A DNA stretch of 64,000 nt from CAIWHR01 sp963726775 (GCA_963726775.1 CAVSDL010000009.1:558001-622000), one strand, 5' to 3'. Counted from the first letter of the stretch, positions 26,219 to 35,836 are shown. Translations and numbers: made by a program. Notes: a model not told the origin generated them from the letters alone.

Positions 26219-27522
26219 GATCCCTCCATTGCGGGCACGACAAAATTGAGCCAGGCCCACGCTTTGGCGGCGGCCTGTTCCTGCACAATCAGCGCGAGAC
26301 GTGCGTCGAGCTCGGCACGCCGTGCATCGAGGACCGCGGCGAGCGGACCCACGCCACTTCGATACGCGGCCAGCGCGGCTTCGCGGCGCTGCGCGACCAG
26401 AGGCAGGACTTCGTCGGCGATGCGCTGCATCTGGATGCGCGCCGATTCCCATTCCGCCTGCATCGATTCGACCTCGGCGCTGCGCATGCGTCGCGCGTCC
26501 TCGCGCATCGCCCGGGCGGCATCCAGTTCCTTGAGTCGCGCCGCGTACTCGCGATCCTGCCGCGTGCCCTGCGACCACGGGAGGTCGATCGAGAACATCA
26601 GCGACACCATGTTCGAGTAGCCGGAACCACGGAAGGCATACGACACCTCCGCACTCCAGTCGGGCAGCTTCGCCGCGCGCGCGAGCTCGGCCTCGGTCGC
26701 GGCGATGGACTCCTGCGCACGCGCGAGGCGCAGCTCCGGTTGCAGGTCGAGGTCGGCGAGGCTTGCGACGTCGGGCAGACGCCCAACATCGGGTGCGTCT
26801 CCGAGCGGGCGATCGGCTTCGGCGCCCACGTACCGGGCCAGCATGATGCGCGAGCGACGCGATTGGGCGGCCGCGTCGGTCGCGCGGTTCCGCAGGTCGA
26901 GCACCAGGCCCTGGGTGGCGAGGAGCTCGCCCTGCGACGCCTTGCCGGCCCGGTACGCCGCCCCGACGGTCGCGACGCCGAGCTCGACCTCGGCGATCTG
27001 CGCCGCGATGGCGTCTTCGGCGGCGGCCGCATAGCGGCGCGTGAGCCATGCCGTCGCTGCCTCGCGCCGGATCGTGAGCGTCGTCGCTTCGACGCCAACT
27101 GCGCCGCGCTCGGCATCGCGCAGTGCGCGCTCGGCTTTCAACCTGCGCTTCTCCCCGCGCGGAAATTCCTGCATCACGCCGATCTTCTGCATCGTCATGA
27201 AATCGCGCGTGAGCGACCACGCGTCGGGGCCCTGGGTCGGGACATTCTCGAATCCCGCCTTGAACTTGGGATCGGGCAGCTCCCCCGCGGGAATCGCCAT
27301 TTCGCGCGCGGCGTCGATCATCGCGCGCTGCGACACGAGCTGCTGCGACCGCGCGACCGCGATTTTCAGCGTTTCGGCCAGCGACAGCGGCGGCCCGGCG
27401 GCATGAACGCCAGCGGCAAGCACTGCGGCAACGGCCGCGACGGCATACCGGCGCAGCAAACCGGCGAACGACAATCGAGTTGCCGGGGTGAATGCCCGCG
27501 ATGCGGGCCGGGATGGCGACAT
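26215..27522 (-). CDS. cusC: TolC-family outer-membrane channel of the copper efflux system
   Basis: 435 residues of the outer-membrane efflux protein family, beginning MSPSRPASRAFTPATR and followed by a hydrophobic export segment ending at HAAG. Two repeated helical/beta halves are visible (SLAETLKIAVARSQQLV and the ELRLARAQESIAATEAELA repeat). It forms the outer-membrane exit duct for CusBA. The start at 27522 is supported by GGAGG four bases upstream. cusB overlaps its 3' end by four bases, so the three pump genes are tightly coupled. Confidence 0.9.
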   Translation of the reverse strand: MSPSRPASRAFTPATRLSFAGLLRRYAVAAVAAVLAAGVHAAGPPLSLAETLKIAVARSQQLVSQRAMIDAAREMAIPAGELPDPKFKAGFENVPTQGPDAWSLTRDFMTMQKIGVMQEFPRGEKRRLKAERALRDAERGAVGVEATTLTIRREAATAWLTRRYAAAAEDAIAAQIAEVELGVATVGAAYRAGKASQGELLATQGLVLDLRNRATDAAAQSRRSRIMLARYVGAEADRPLGDAPDVGRLPDVASLADLDLQPELRLARAQESIAATEAELARAAKLPDWSAEVSYAFRGSGYSNMVSLMFSIDLPWSQGTRQDREYAARLKELDAARAMREDARRMRSAEVESMQAEWESARIQMQRIADEVLPLVAQRREAALAAYRSGVGPLAAVLDARRAELDARLALIVQEQAAAKAWAWLNFVVPAMEGS

Positions 27523-27594
27523 GCGACCTCCACGAACGTGTTGAACGAACCGGCGCGCAAAACACGCGCCGGCGGCGTCAAGCAAGCGTGGGGA

Positions 27595-27990
27595 TCAGAT
27601 CAGGAGACGGCAGAACTGCAGCGCGAGCGGTGGCGCGGCGCTGTTTGCGGCGAGGACCGAACGGTCCCATTGAGACACGACGACGGGCGTCGCAACCGGC
27701 GACATCGCGATCGACAGAGGCGCGAGCGCGACGGGCGGAACGTCTGGCGTGCCCGAAGGCGGCACGCCGTTGGTGCATTGCACTTCGCAGGCATTGCCGT
27801 CCGGAGTGGCTGAGGCGGCGGCCTGCTGACCTGCGCAGTGAGCTTCGTGCGCGACCGCAGGCGCTGCGGCGGCGAAACCCTCCGTGGCCGTCGCCCGGAT
27901 CACACAGGCGTGCGCCGTCACGGCCAACTGGGCGAAGGCAATGCCCAGGATGCCGAGCCAGGCGACGAGGCGACGATTAGACCGGGTCAT
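27595..27990 (-). CDS. small exported Cys/His-containing protein preceding the copper efflux genes
   Basis: 131 residues with an N-terminal signal or anchor (RRLVAWLGILGIAFAQLAVTAHA). The mature part is rich in Ala and Pro and contains Cys and His residues (HEAHCAGQ, NACEVQCTNG) that could bind metal. Small DUF2946-like proteins of this layout often precede cusCBA/czcCBA-type operons, but I am not certain of the family. It is the first gene of the unit, 72 bases before cusC, and follows a promoter of CRP/FNR geometry. A periplasmic copper-handling role is inferred from context. Confidence 0.62.
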   Translation of the reverse strand: MTRSNRRLVAWLGILGIAFAQLAVTAHACVIRATATEGFAAAAPAVAHEAHCAGQQAAASATPDGNACEVQCTNGVPPSGTPDVPPVALAPLSIAMSPVATPVVVSQWDRSVLAANSAAPPLALQFCRLLI

Positions 27991-28014
27991 GGCGGGATAC
28001 CGAAGTTGGGTCGA

Positions 28015-28057
28015 ATTCTACCGTCAGCCGGGCCGGCGCGGCTTGACCGGTGTCAAG
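28015..28057 (-). promoter_or_regulatory. CRP/FNR-type class II promoter of the copper efflux operon
   Basis: On the minus strand a dyad CTTGAC-ACCG-GTCAAG (28042-28057) is followed by TAGAAT (28020-28015). If transcription begins at 28008, the dyad is centred at -41.5 and the hexamer covers -12 to -7, exactly the class II arrangement of FNR/DNR-type activators. The start codon at 27990 then follows an 18-base leader. No good -35 is present, as expected for an activator-dependent promoter. FNR (TTGAT-N4-ATCAA) and DNR-like (TTGAC-type) sites are both compatible. The regulator gene is not in the window. Confidence 0.55.
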
Positions 28058-28246
28058 GGAAGGATCGTCGCGTTTTCCGTGGCTACCCGCCACGAACCTG
28101 CAGATCGATGGAGTGCGCGCCGGGGTTGACATCGAAGGGCCGGGGCATCATCGCTCATGGCGCCGACTCTCGGCACGACGCCCGACGCGCGGCCGCGTCC
28201 TGCGGATGGGCGGCGCAAGCTGCCCGCCGCCACCCAGCGCCTGCGA

Positions 28247-30488
28247 TTACGGGGCACCCAGCAGCATGTACAGGCTCCAGCTGCCCGATTCTCCGAGCCC
28301 GAACCCCAGATACGCCGGTCCGGCAAAGGTGTCCGCGCCAACGAAGATCGAACCGGACCACAAGGTTCCGGCCGACGGCTGCCCGCCGATTCGCTTGCTC
28401 ATGTTGCCCACTTCGGCCGAACCGCCGACGTAGACGCCAGACCCCAGCAGGTCCGGCAGCGGGATCGCGCGGTTGTAATACATAAGGCGGCCGAATGAGT
28501 ATTCACGACCCGCAAACTGGTTGAAGCGATACCCGGACAGGCGCAGCGGCCCGCCGAGCGTGAAGGACTCGTAGGCGGGCATGTCGGAGCCAAGGTCGGT
28601 GCCCCCGGAGGCCGTGACATTCAGCGTGTGCGGGCCCCAGCTCCTGGCCGCAGTCATCCGGCCCTCGAGGCGCTGATAACTTTGCGCCGATCCGAACGAT
28701 GTCATCGCCGCGTAGGCGGTGCCGCTCGCGGTAAATCCATTGGTCGGGAACCACGCGTGGTCGAGCTGGTCGATCCAAAGCTGCGCCCGCAGTCCCGCCG
28801 TGGTTTCCTTGACCGACGGCAATACGGCAGCCCCGGTATCCACTCGCGCGTTCACCCGCGACCATATCGGGCCGAGGCGGACCTGGCCCCAGGTGCCGAG
28901 AACGGCGCCGCCGTCCAGGCCCGACCGAACCCGAGCCGACAAGGTACTCCGCAATCTTGTCGTTCCCCTCGAAGACCCCGCGCGTCAGCTGACCGATCTG
29001 GCCATAGGGCCGCACGAACCAGATACCGCCTTCGTTCAGAGGCTGGTAGAACTCGGTCGTCAGATGCGTGTCCTGACCCACCTGGAACTCGGTCAGCCAC
29101 TCGCCGCCGAGATGGTTGAGCCAGGTTCTCCGGTATTGGACGAGCGCGTTGAACGCGTTGTCGCCCTGGAAATCGCTCTGCAGGCCGAGCCCGAACCGCA
29201 GGTAGTCGCCTCCCCATGCCTTTTCCTGCGGCGTGATGACCATCGCCCGCGGGCCGTCTCCCGCAAGGTGGTAGCCGATGCTCTCGAAGTCGCCTCGCCC
29301 GTAGATCCGGCGCAGGTCGGCGCCGATCTTCTCCTCTGACAGCGGTTCGCCCGGTTTGGAGTGCACCAGCGAGCGCAGGACTTCCGGATTGGTGCGCGTG
29401 AGCCCCTCGAACCGGATTTCATCGACGGTGCCAAGCGGCTTGCTCAGGGCGACCTGCGTTGCACGGAGTGCCGCGTACTGCTCGGGGGGCAGGCTGTAGC
29501 GCTTGAGCGAATCGGCCATCGCCCGCGTCGCCTGCTCCCCGATACGGATGGCGTCCGCGGAGCGGTCGAACTTGGACGCGGAAATGTCGCCCAGGTCCGG
29601 CGCGATCAGCACATCGCGGCTCCCCATGCTCTTCAGCTGGTCGTCCACCGTTTGCTTGCCGAGGAAATTGACGAGCTGGGCCGCCACACTCAAGGCCGAG
29701 GTGATGTCCTTGCGCTTCAGCGGCGGGGTGGAAATGTTGACCGCGATGACGACGTCGGCGCACAGCTTGCGCGCCTCGTCGATCGGCAGGTTGTTGGCGA
29801 TGCCGCCGTCGACCAGCAGGCGCCCGTCGATCTCGATCGGAGCGATCGCTCCCGGAACGGACATGCTCGCGCGCATCGCCTCGGCCACGCTGCCATGGTC
29901 CAGGACCACCGATTCGCCGGTCTCGATGTCGGTGGCCATGGCCCGGAAGGGGATCGGGAGCTTGCGGAAATCGGTGATGCCGAAGGCCGGTGTCGTCAGC
30001 ACGCGGAAGAAGGCCTCGATCGAGACGCCCGCGATGACGCCCTTCGGCAGCGCCAGGCCGCCGTCCTTGACGCCGAACTCGGGCGCAAACAGCGTCTTGT
30101 AGTCGTCGAACTTGCGCCGGACCGAAATCTCTTCGCGCGGCGGCCGATCGCGGAAGACCGAATCCCAGTCGGCCCTGAGGACGAATTCCTCGAGCTTGGC
30201 CGGCGACGTGCCCGCGGCGAACGTGCCGCCGACGATCGAGCCCATGCTGGTGCCCGTGACACAGTGAACCGGGACGCGCAGTTCCTCCAGCACCTTGAGA
30301 ACGCCGATGTGCGCGATGCCGCGCGCGCCGCCGCCTGATAACGCGAGTCCGATTCGTGGAGATGCCGGTTGCATGGCCGGCGCGCCGGGTGCGTCGGCAG
30401 CGAGTGCTGCGGAGCCTGCGAAGAGCGCCAGCAACGTCGCCACGGCCGCGACGGTGGCACGCCGATTACCTGCCGGTGGGGGCATCAT
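28247..30488 (-). pseudogene. patatin-like phospholipase with POTRA and BamA-type barrel (PlpD/type Vd family), frameshifted
   Basis: A secreted patatin protein split by a frameshift. The first frame (ATG at 30488) encodes a signal peptide, the patatin lipase domain with the oxyanion loop LALSGGGARGIAHIGVL, the nucleophile in GTSMGS and the Asp in DGGIANN, then a POTRA-like segment (GTVDEIRFEGLTRTN) and the first barrel strands. Near 28930-28955 the frame is lost. The remaining barrel (LGTWGQVRLGPIWSR to the C-terminal SWSLYMLLGAP) continues in the next frame to 28247. Together they give the full length of PlpD-type self-secreted lipases. Either the gene is inactivated or one base is wrong in the assembly; both halves look well conserved, which favours a recent or technical event. 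Confidence 0.8.
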
Positions 30489-30910
30489 GTCACCCTGTAC
30501 CTGGAACTATCGATCGAATTGGCGCAGGAACCACCGTGGGACCGGGATACCGCGCCGACGGTCTCACCGGGGCAACGACGCCGCGCGCATCGGGGCGGCA
30601 AATCGGGGGCCGTGGCGATCCACGGCAGGGCCTGGCGCCCCGGTCCGCCCCGGCAGGAAGGGCATCCGGCCATGGGCTGATTATCGCCGGTATCGACACC
30701 CGGTTGGCCGTCCAATGGGGGATGGTCGCAAATTGTCGTGAGGCAGGACCGCGCCACCCGGCTGCGAGTGCCGACCGGGCAAAAGCGCGGCCTCATCGGT
30801 CGCCTGGAATCGCGCCGTGCCGGAAACGCCGAAACCCCGTCGACGCAGCGGAGGCCGGGACGCGGGGCGACGAGGGAGCCGCTGGCCCGACCGCCCCCGG
30901 CAGCGGCCGT
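30489..30910. other. intergenic stretch without recognisable gene
   Basis: 422 bases between the patatin gene start and the end of the korB-like gene. I see no coding sequence with plausible composition, no tRNA and no clear hairpin followed by a T run. It presumably holds the end of the korCAB transcript and the promoter of the patatin gene. Confidence 0.5.
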
Positions 30911-31966
30911 TTAGCGGAGGCTGGCGTTGAACGCCGCGAGCGCAGCGCTTCCGGGTACGAGCTCCGCATCACCCAGCGCATTGAGCGGCGTGGCCACCGT
31001 CTCCTGAGCGTCGTGCAGGTCGAGCGTATCCGGTTGCGCGTAGAGCAGTCCGGTGACGATTTCGCCCACCGCGTGGCGTTCCTGCAGATAGTTCATTGCG
31101 TCAATCTTGTTGGACGGATCGTAATCCGCGTTGACCTTGCGCAGCCGGACCATGCCACCGTCGTGCATCAGGACCTCGCGCACATCGCCGGCGCCATAGT
31201 CGGCGGTGACCGGCTCCCGCGGAACCATGACGTCCAGGAAATTGACCGCCTCGTTGTGCTCGCGGACGTAGTCGTAGCTCTTCGTCGATCCGGGATGATT
31301 GTTGAACGCGACGCAGGGCGATACCACGTCGATGAACGCGGCCCCCTTGTGCAATACGGCCGCTTCGATCAGCGGCACGAGCTGCGCCTTGTCGCCGGAG
31401 AAGCTGCGGGCGACGAACGTGGCGCCCATCTGCAGCGCGAGCATCACCATGTCGATGGGTTCGTCGTTGTTGATCGCGCCGCGCTTCGCCCGCGAGCCCC
31501 TGTCGGCCGTCGCCGAGAACTGGCCCTTGGTAAGGCCGTACACGCCGTTGTTCTCGACGATGTAGACCATGTTGACGCCGCGCCGCAGCACGTGCATGAA
31601 CTGCCCGATGCCGATCGACGCCGAGTCGCCGTCGCCGGATACACCGAGATAGATGAGATCGCGGTTGGCCAGGTTGGCGCCGGTCAGCACCGACGGCATC
31701 CGGCCATGGACGCTGTTGAAGCCGTGCGAATTGCCGAGGAAATACGTCGGCGTCTTCGACGAGCAGCCGATGCCCGACAGCTTGGCGACGCGATGCGGCG
31801 CGATGTCCAGCTCGAAGAACGCCTGGACGACCGCCGCCGAGATGGAGTCGTGGCCGCAGCCCGCGCACAAGGTCGAGATCGCGCCTTCGTAGTCGCGACG
31901 GGTGTAGCCCAGCTGGTTGCGCGGCAGGTCGGGATGGTGGAGCTTGGGCTTGGCGAGGTAGGTCAT
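30911..31966 (-). CDS. korB: 2-oxoacid:ferredoxin oxidoreductase beta subunit (KorB-like)
   Basis: 351-residue thiamine-diphosphate subunit. The [4Fe-4S] cysteines are in CAGCGHDS, GIGCSSK and SPCVAFNN. The TPP/Mg motif is GDGDSASIGIGQ with Asn in VENNGVYGLTKGQ. It decarboxylates a 2-oxoacid, probably 2-oxoglutarate by similarity to KorB, passing electrons to ferredoxin or to the partner flavoprotein. It is the last gene of korC-korA-korB. The 106 bases separating it from korA contain a heptanucleotide repeat array, unusual inside an operon of coupled subunits. Confidence 0.9.
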   Translation of the reverse strand: MTYLAKPKLHHPDLPRNQLGYTRRDYEGAISTLCAGCGHDSISAAVVQAFFELDIAPHRVAKLSGIGCSSKTPTYFLGNSHGFNSVHGRMPSVLTGANLANRDLIYLGVSGDGDSASIGIGQFMHVLRRGVNMVYIVENNGVYGLTKGQFSATADRGSRAKRGAINNDEPIDMVMLALQMGATFVARSFSGDKAQLVPLIEAAVLHKGAAFIDVVSPCVAFNNHPGSTKSYDYVREHNEAVNFLDVMVPREPVTADYGAGDVREVLMHDGGMVRLRKVNADYDPSNKIDAMNYLQERHAVGEIVTGLLYAQPDTLDLHDAQETVATPLNALGDAELVPGSAALAAFNASLR

Positions 31967-31972
31967 TGGCAG

Positions 31973-32049
31973 AGGTCAGAGGTCAGAGGTCAGAAGTCAG
32001 ATGTCAGAAGTCAGATGTCAGAAGTCAGAAGTCAGATGCCAGATGCCAG
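31973..32049. repeat. tandem heptanucleotide array, 11 units
   Basis: Eleven consecutive 7-base units of the form A(G/A/T)GTCAG or ATGCCAG: AGGTCAG three times, then alternating AAGTCAG and ATGTCAG variants, then ATGCCAG twice. The array is entirely intergenic, between korA and korB, starting seven bases upstream of the korB start codon. Simple short repeats of this sort expand and contract by slippage, so copy number may vary between strains. Confidence 0.9.
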
Positions 32050-32072
32050 GCGTGAGGCTCGGGGAGCGAATG

Positions 32073-33959
32073 TCAATCACCGGTCTTCTGATTCCTGATC
32101 CCGGACACCGGATCCCTGGCACGCAGCGGCTTGACGTTGAACAACGCCGCCTTCTCCGCGATCTCCCCGGTAACGAACCGCGCGGTCACCGGCGTGCCGT
32201 CGTAGTGGAGCACCGAGATCAGCTTGGCGGGATCGACTCCGCATTCGTTCACCAGCAGCATCTTGAGCTGCGCATCGCGGTTCTGCTCGACGACAAAGAC
32301 GTGGTCGTGCGCCGCGATGAAATCTTCGACGGAATCGGCAAACGGGAATGCCCGCAGGCGCATTCGATCGAGGTGGATACCGTCGTCCGCCAGCGCCGCC
32401 AGCGACTCGGCCATCGCCGCGCCGGTCGATCCGTACCAGATCACGCCGGCGCTTGCCGGCGAGGGCGCCTTTTCGATCACCGGCGCCGGGACGAGTGCCT
32501 TGGCCGTCTCGAACTTGCGCAACAGCCGCTGCATGTTGTCGATGTACGCCGGACCTTCTTCCGTGTAGCGCGCGTAGCGGTCCTTGGTGGTCCCGCGCGT
32601 GAAAAACGAGCCGCGCGTCGGATGCGTCCCCGGGTAGGTGCGGAACGGAATGCCGTCGCCATCGACGTCGAGGTAACGTCCGAATTCCTTGCCGGCCTCC
32701 AGCGCATCGCCGGACATGACCTTGCCGCGGTCGAGGCGTCGGGCGTCGTCCCACGCGAGCGGGTCGGTGAGCCACTCCTGCATGCCGATGTCGAGATCGG
32801 ACAGCACGAAAATGGGCGTCTGCAGCCGGTCGGCGAGATCGAGCGCGGCGGCGGCCATCGTGAAGCACTCGGTCGGGTCCTCGGGAAAGAGCAGCACGTG
32901 CTTGGTGTCCCCGTGCGACGCGTAGGCGCAGAGTGTGATGTCGGCCTGCTGCGTGCGGGTGGGCATTCCGGTCGACGGGCTGCCGCGCTGGATGTCGAAC
33001 AGGACCGCTGGAATCTCGGCGAAATAGGCAAGCCCGATGAACTCCTGCATCAGTGAAATCCCGGGACCCGAGGTTGCGGTGAACGCGCGGGCGCCGTTCC
33101 ACGCGGCGCCGATGACCATGCCGATCGACGAGAGCTCGTCTTCGGCCTGCACGATCGCATACTTGTGCCGGCCGGTCGCCTTGTCGACGCGGAGCCTGCG
33201 GCAATGCTTGGCGAACGATTCGGCCAGCGACGACGATGGCGTGATCGGATACCATGCGCACACGGTCGCTCCACCGTACACGCAGCCCAGCGCCGCAGCG
33301 TTGTTGCCGTCGATGAAGACGCGATCGCCGACCGCATCGGCCCGCCGCACCTGCATCGGCAGCGGGCAGGCGAAATTGCCGAGCGCATAGGCGCTGCCCA
33401 GCGCCAGCGCCTTCCGGTTCGATTCGAGCAACGCCTCCTTGCCCTTGTACTGCTCGGCAAAGAGCTTCTCGATCTCGGCAACCTCGATGTCGAGCAGCGC
33501 CGACAGGGCGCCGAGGTAGATGATGTTCTTGAAGAGTTGCCGCTGCCGCACGTCGGTGTACTGCGCGTTGCAGATCGCGGTCAGAGGCATGCCGAGTACG
33601 GTGATCGCGTCGCGAAATCTGCTGGACGGCATCGGGCGCGTCGAGTCGTAGAACAGGTAACCGCCGGTATCGACTTCCGCGACGTCCTTTTCCCACGTCT
33701 GCGGGTTCATCGCGACCATCAGGTCGACGCCGCCGCGGCGGCCGCGCCAGCCGGCCTCCGTGACGCGCACTTCGTACCACGTCGGCAGCCCCTGGATATT
33801 CGACGGGAAGATGTTGCGCGCCGACACCGGCACGCCCATGCGCAGAATCGCCTTGGCGAACAGCCCGTTCGCCGACGCCGACCCCGAGCCGTTGACGTTC
33901 GCGAACTTGACGACAAAATCGTTGACGCGGGCGATGGGCGTCTTGGAAGGTTTCGCCAT
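32073..33959 (-). CDS. korA: 2-oxoacid:ferredoxin oxidoreductase fused gamma-alpha subunit (KorA-like)
   Basis: 628 residues. The N-terminal gamma domain (about 10-190; GSGSASANGLFAKAILRMG) is fused to an alpha domain with the pyrimidine-binding motif WYPITPSSSLAESF and the FTATSGPGISLMQEFIGLAYF and QRGSPSTGMPTRTQQADI regions characteristic of 2-oxoglutarate-type OFORs. It forms the heterodimer with the beta subunit. The ATG lies five bases after the korC stop. The last 16 residues or so are encoded by a degenerate heptamer repeat and look like an acquired tail rather than part of the fold. Confidence 0.9.
   Translation of the reverse strand: MAKPSKTPIARVNDFVVKFANVNGSGSASANGLFAKAILRMGVPVSARNIFPSNIQGLPTWYEVRVTEAGWRGRRGGVDLMVAMNPQTWEKDVAEVDTGGYLFYDSTRPMPSSRFRDAITVLGMPLTAICNAQYTDVRQRQLFKNIIYLGALSALLDIEVAEIEKLFAEQYKGKEALLESNRKALALGSAYALGNFACPLPMQVRRADAVGDRVFIDGNNAAALGCVYGGATVCAWYPITPSSSLAESFAKHCRRLRVDKATGRHKYAIVQAEDELSSIGMVIGAAWNGARAFTATSGPGISLMQEFIGLAYFAEIPAVLFDIQRGSPSTGMPTRTQQADITLCAYASHGDTKHVLLFPEDPTECFTMAAAALDLADRLQTPIFVLSDLDIGMQEWLTDPLAWDDARRLDRGKVMSGDALEAGKEFGRYLDVDGDGIPFRTYPGTHPTRGSFFTRGTTKDRYARYTEEGPAYIDNMQRLLRKFETAKALVPAPVIEKAPSPASAGVIWYGSTGAAMAESLAALADDGIHLDRMRLRAFPFADSVEDFIAAHDHVFVVEQNRDAQLKMLLVNECGVDPAKLISVLHYDGTPVTARFVTGEIAEKAALFNVKPLRARDPVSGIRNQKTGD
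32081..32122. repeat. degenerate heptanucleotide array inside the 3' end of korA
   Basis: Six successive 7-base units such as CTGATTC, CTGATCC, CGGACAC, CGGATCC and CTGGCAC. They run in the opposite orientation to the 31973-32049 array, whose minus-strand units read CTGACTT-like. The array is translated as the C-terminal tail of korA. Confidence 0.65.
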
Positions 33960-33964
33960 GATCG

Positions 33965-35836
33965 TCACCCGACGGCCGCGCCCGCCGGAACCTTCGTGCG
34001 CGGCGCGCTCGCGTGGCTCACCCGGCAACGATCGTCGGCACGCGCCATGTCGAGCAGGAACTTCTGCATGTCCCATGCGCCGGTCGGGCAGCGCTCGGCG
34101 CACAGGCTGCAATGCAGGCACATGTCCTCGTCCTTCACCATGACCCGGCCGGTCTTCAACGGTCCCGAAACGTAGAGGTCCTGCGCCGGGTCGTCTGCCG
34201 GCACGCGCAGCCGCGGCCGCAATGCCTCCTCGTCGTCGTTGGCTGTAAAGTTGATGCAGTCCATCGGACAGATGTCCACACAGGCGTCGCATTCGATGCA
34301 CAGCTTGTCGGTGAATACGGTCTGCACATCGCAGTTGAGGCAGCGCTGCGCCTCGGCGAATGCCATCTTCGGATCAAAGCCCAGCTCGACTTCGATCTTG
34401 ATGCTCTTCAGCGCGAGCTTCGTGTCCTTGAGCGGCACGCGAAAGCGGTGCGCCGGGGCGATCGCGTTGTCGTAGCTCCACTCGTGGATGCCCATCTTCT
34501 GCGACACGAGCGTCGTGTGGGGCGGGGGGCGCTTGCGAATGTCTTCGCCCCGGCACCGGAGATCGATCGAGATTGCAGCGTCGTGGCCGTGCGCCACCGC
34601 CCAGATGATGTTCTTGGGTCCGAGCGCCGCGTCGCCGCCGAAGAACACGTCGGGCCGCGTCGAGACCATGGTGGTCTTGTCGACGACCGGCATGCCCCGT
34701 TCGTCGAAGTCGATGCCGAGGTCACGCTCGATCCACGGAAACGCGTTTTCCTGGCCGATTGCGACCAGCACGTCGTCGCAGGGGACGTGGACATCGGGTT
34801 CGCCGGTCGGGAGGAGCTGCCGCCGGCCCTTGGCGTCCGTTTCCGCTGCGACCTTCTGGAACGTGACGCCGGTCACCCTGCCCGCGTCATGCGTTATCGC
34901 CATCGGGACCAGAAAATTGTGGATCGGGATGCCCTCGTGCGCGGCATCCTCCTTTTCCCATGGCGACGCCTTCATTTCGTCGAAGCCGGAGCGAACGATG
35001 ACCTGCACGTCCTCGCCTCCCAGCCGTCTCGCGCTGCGGCAACAATCCATCGCCGTGTTGCCGCCGCCCAGCACCACGACGCGCTTGCCGATCGACGTGA
35101 TGTGTCCGAAGGAGACGCTGGCCAGCCATTCGATGCCGATATGCACGTGCGCAGCAGCCTCGTGCCGGCCCGGAATTTCGATGTCGCGTCCGCGCGGCGC
35201 GCCGCTGCCGACGAATACGGCGTCGAATTTCCCGTTTCCGTCGCCCTCCAGCAGCGCCTTCAGGCTGTCGATGCGCGTACCGCCGCGGAAATCGACGCCA
35301 CGATCGAGCACGTAGCCGACCTCCTCGTCGATCACGGACTCGGGCAGACGGAAGTGCGGGATCTGGCTGCGGATCATCCCTCCGGCACGCGCGTCGCCGT
35401 CGAAGACGATGCACTCGTAGCCCAGCGGGGCGAGGTCCCGCGCGACGGTGAGCGAGGCCGGACCCGCACCGACCAGAGCCACGCGCTTGCCGTTGCGCGC
35501 GGGAGCCGGCGGCGGCAGACGGTGGCGTATGTCTTCTTTGTAGTCTGCAGCGACCCGCTTCAGCCGGCAGATGGCTACAGGCTCCGGCTTTCCCTTCTTG
35601 TCGCCGCCTTCCTCGACACGGCCGCGCCGGCACGCCGGCTCGCAGGGTCGGTCGCAGGTGCGGCCGAGAATGCCCGGAAAGACGTTGGATTCCCAGTTGA
35701 CGATGTAGGCATCGCCGTAACGGCCCGCCGCAATGAGACGGATGTACTCGGGAACGGGCGTGTGGGCGGGGCAGGCCCACTGACAATCGACGACTTTGTG
35801 GAAATAGTCGGGGTGCGCAATATCCGTCGGCTTCAA
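33965..35836 (-). CDS. korC: FAD/NAD(P)H- and Fe-S-containing oxidoreductase subunit (KorC-like)
   Basis: 623 residues. Order: an N-terminal GltD-like Fe-S region (DCQWACPAHTPVPEYIR, CDRPCEPACRRG); FAD-binding VALVGAGPASLTVARDLAPLG; NAD(P)-binding VVVLGGGNTAMDCCRSARRLG; and a C-terminal ferredoxin domain with two clusters (CIECDACVDICPMDC and CLHCSLCAERCP). It matches in size and layout the third subunit of 2-oxoglutarate:NADP oxidoreductase from Thauera/Azoarcus, where it exchanges electrons between OFOR, ferredoxin and NADP. The start is a TTG at 35836 with GGAG upstream, because an in-frame stop precedes it and there is no ATG or GTG. korA and korB follow directly. Confidence 0.82.
   Translation of the reverse strand: MKPTDIAHPDYFHKVVDCQWACPAHTPVPEYIRLIAAGRYGDAYIVNWESNVFPGILGRTCDRPCEPACRRGRVEEGGDKKGKPEPVAICRLKRVAADYKEDIRHRLPPPAPARNGKRVALVGAGPASLTVARDLAPLGYECIVFDGDARAGGMIRSQIPHFRLPESVIDEEVGYVLDRGVDFRGGTRIDSLKALLEGDGNGKFDAVFVGSGAPRGRDIEIPGRHEAAAHVHIGIEWLASVSFGHITSIGKRVVVLGGGNTAMDCCRSARRLGGEDVQVIVRSGFDEMKASPWEKEDAAHEGIPIHNFLVPMAITHDAGRVTGVTFQKVAAETDAKGRRQLLPTGEPDVHVPCDDVLVAIGQENAFPWIERDLGIDFDERGMPVVDKTTMVSTRPDVFFGGDAALGPKNIIWAVAHGHDAAISIDLRCRGEDIRKRPPPHTTLVSQKMGIHEWSYDNAIAPAHRFRVPLKDTKLALKSIKIEVELGFDPKMAFAEAQRCLNCDVQTVFTDKLCIECDACVDICPMDCINFTANDDEEALRPRLRVPADDPAQDLYVSGPLKTGRVMVKDEDMCLHCSLCAERCPTGAWDMQKFLLDMARADDRCRVSHASAPRTKVPAGAAVG

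Noticed and set aside
28503..28930. Continuation of the patatin first frame to 28503 as genuine protein
   Set aside because: After about 28930 this frame is Arg/Gly-rich without barrel strands, while the other frame has clear beta-barrel sequence ending at 28247.
31973..32049. CRISPR-like array
   Set aside because: The repeat unit is only 7 bases with no spacers and no cas genes; it is a simple tandem repeat.
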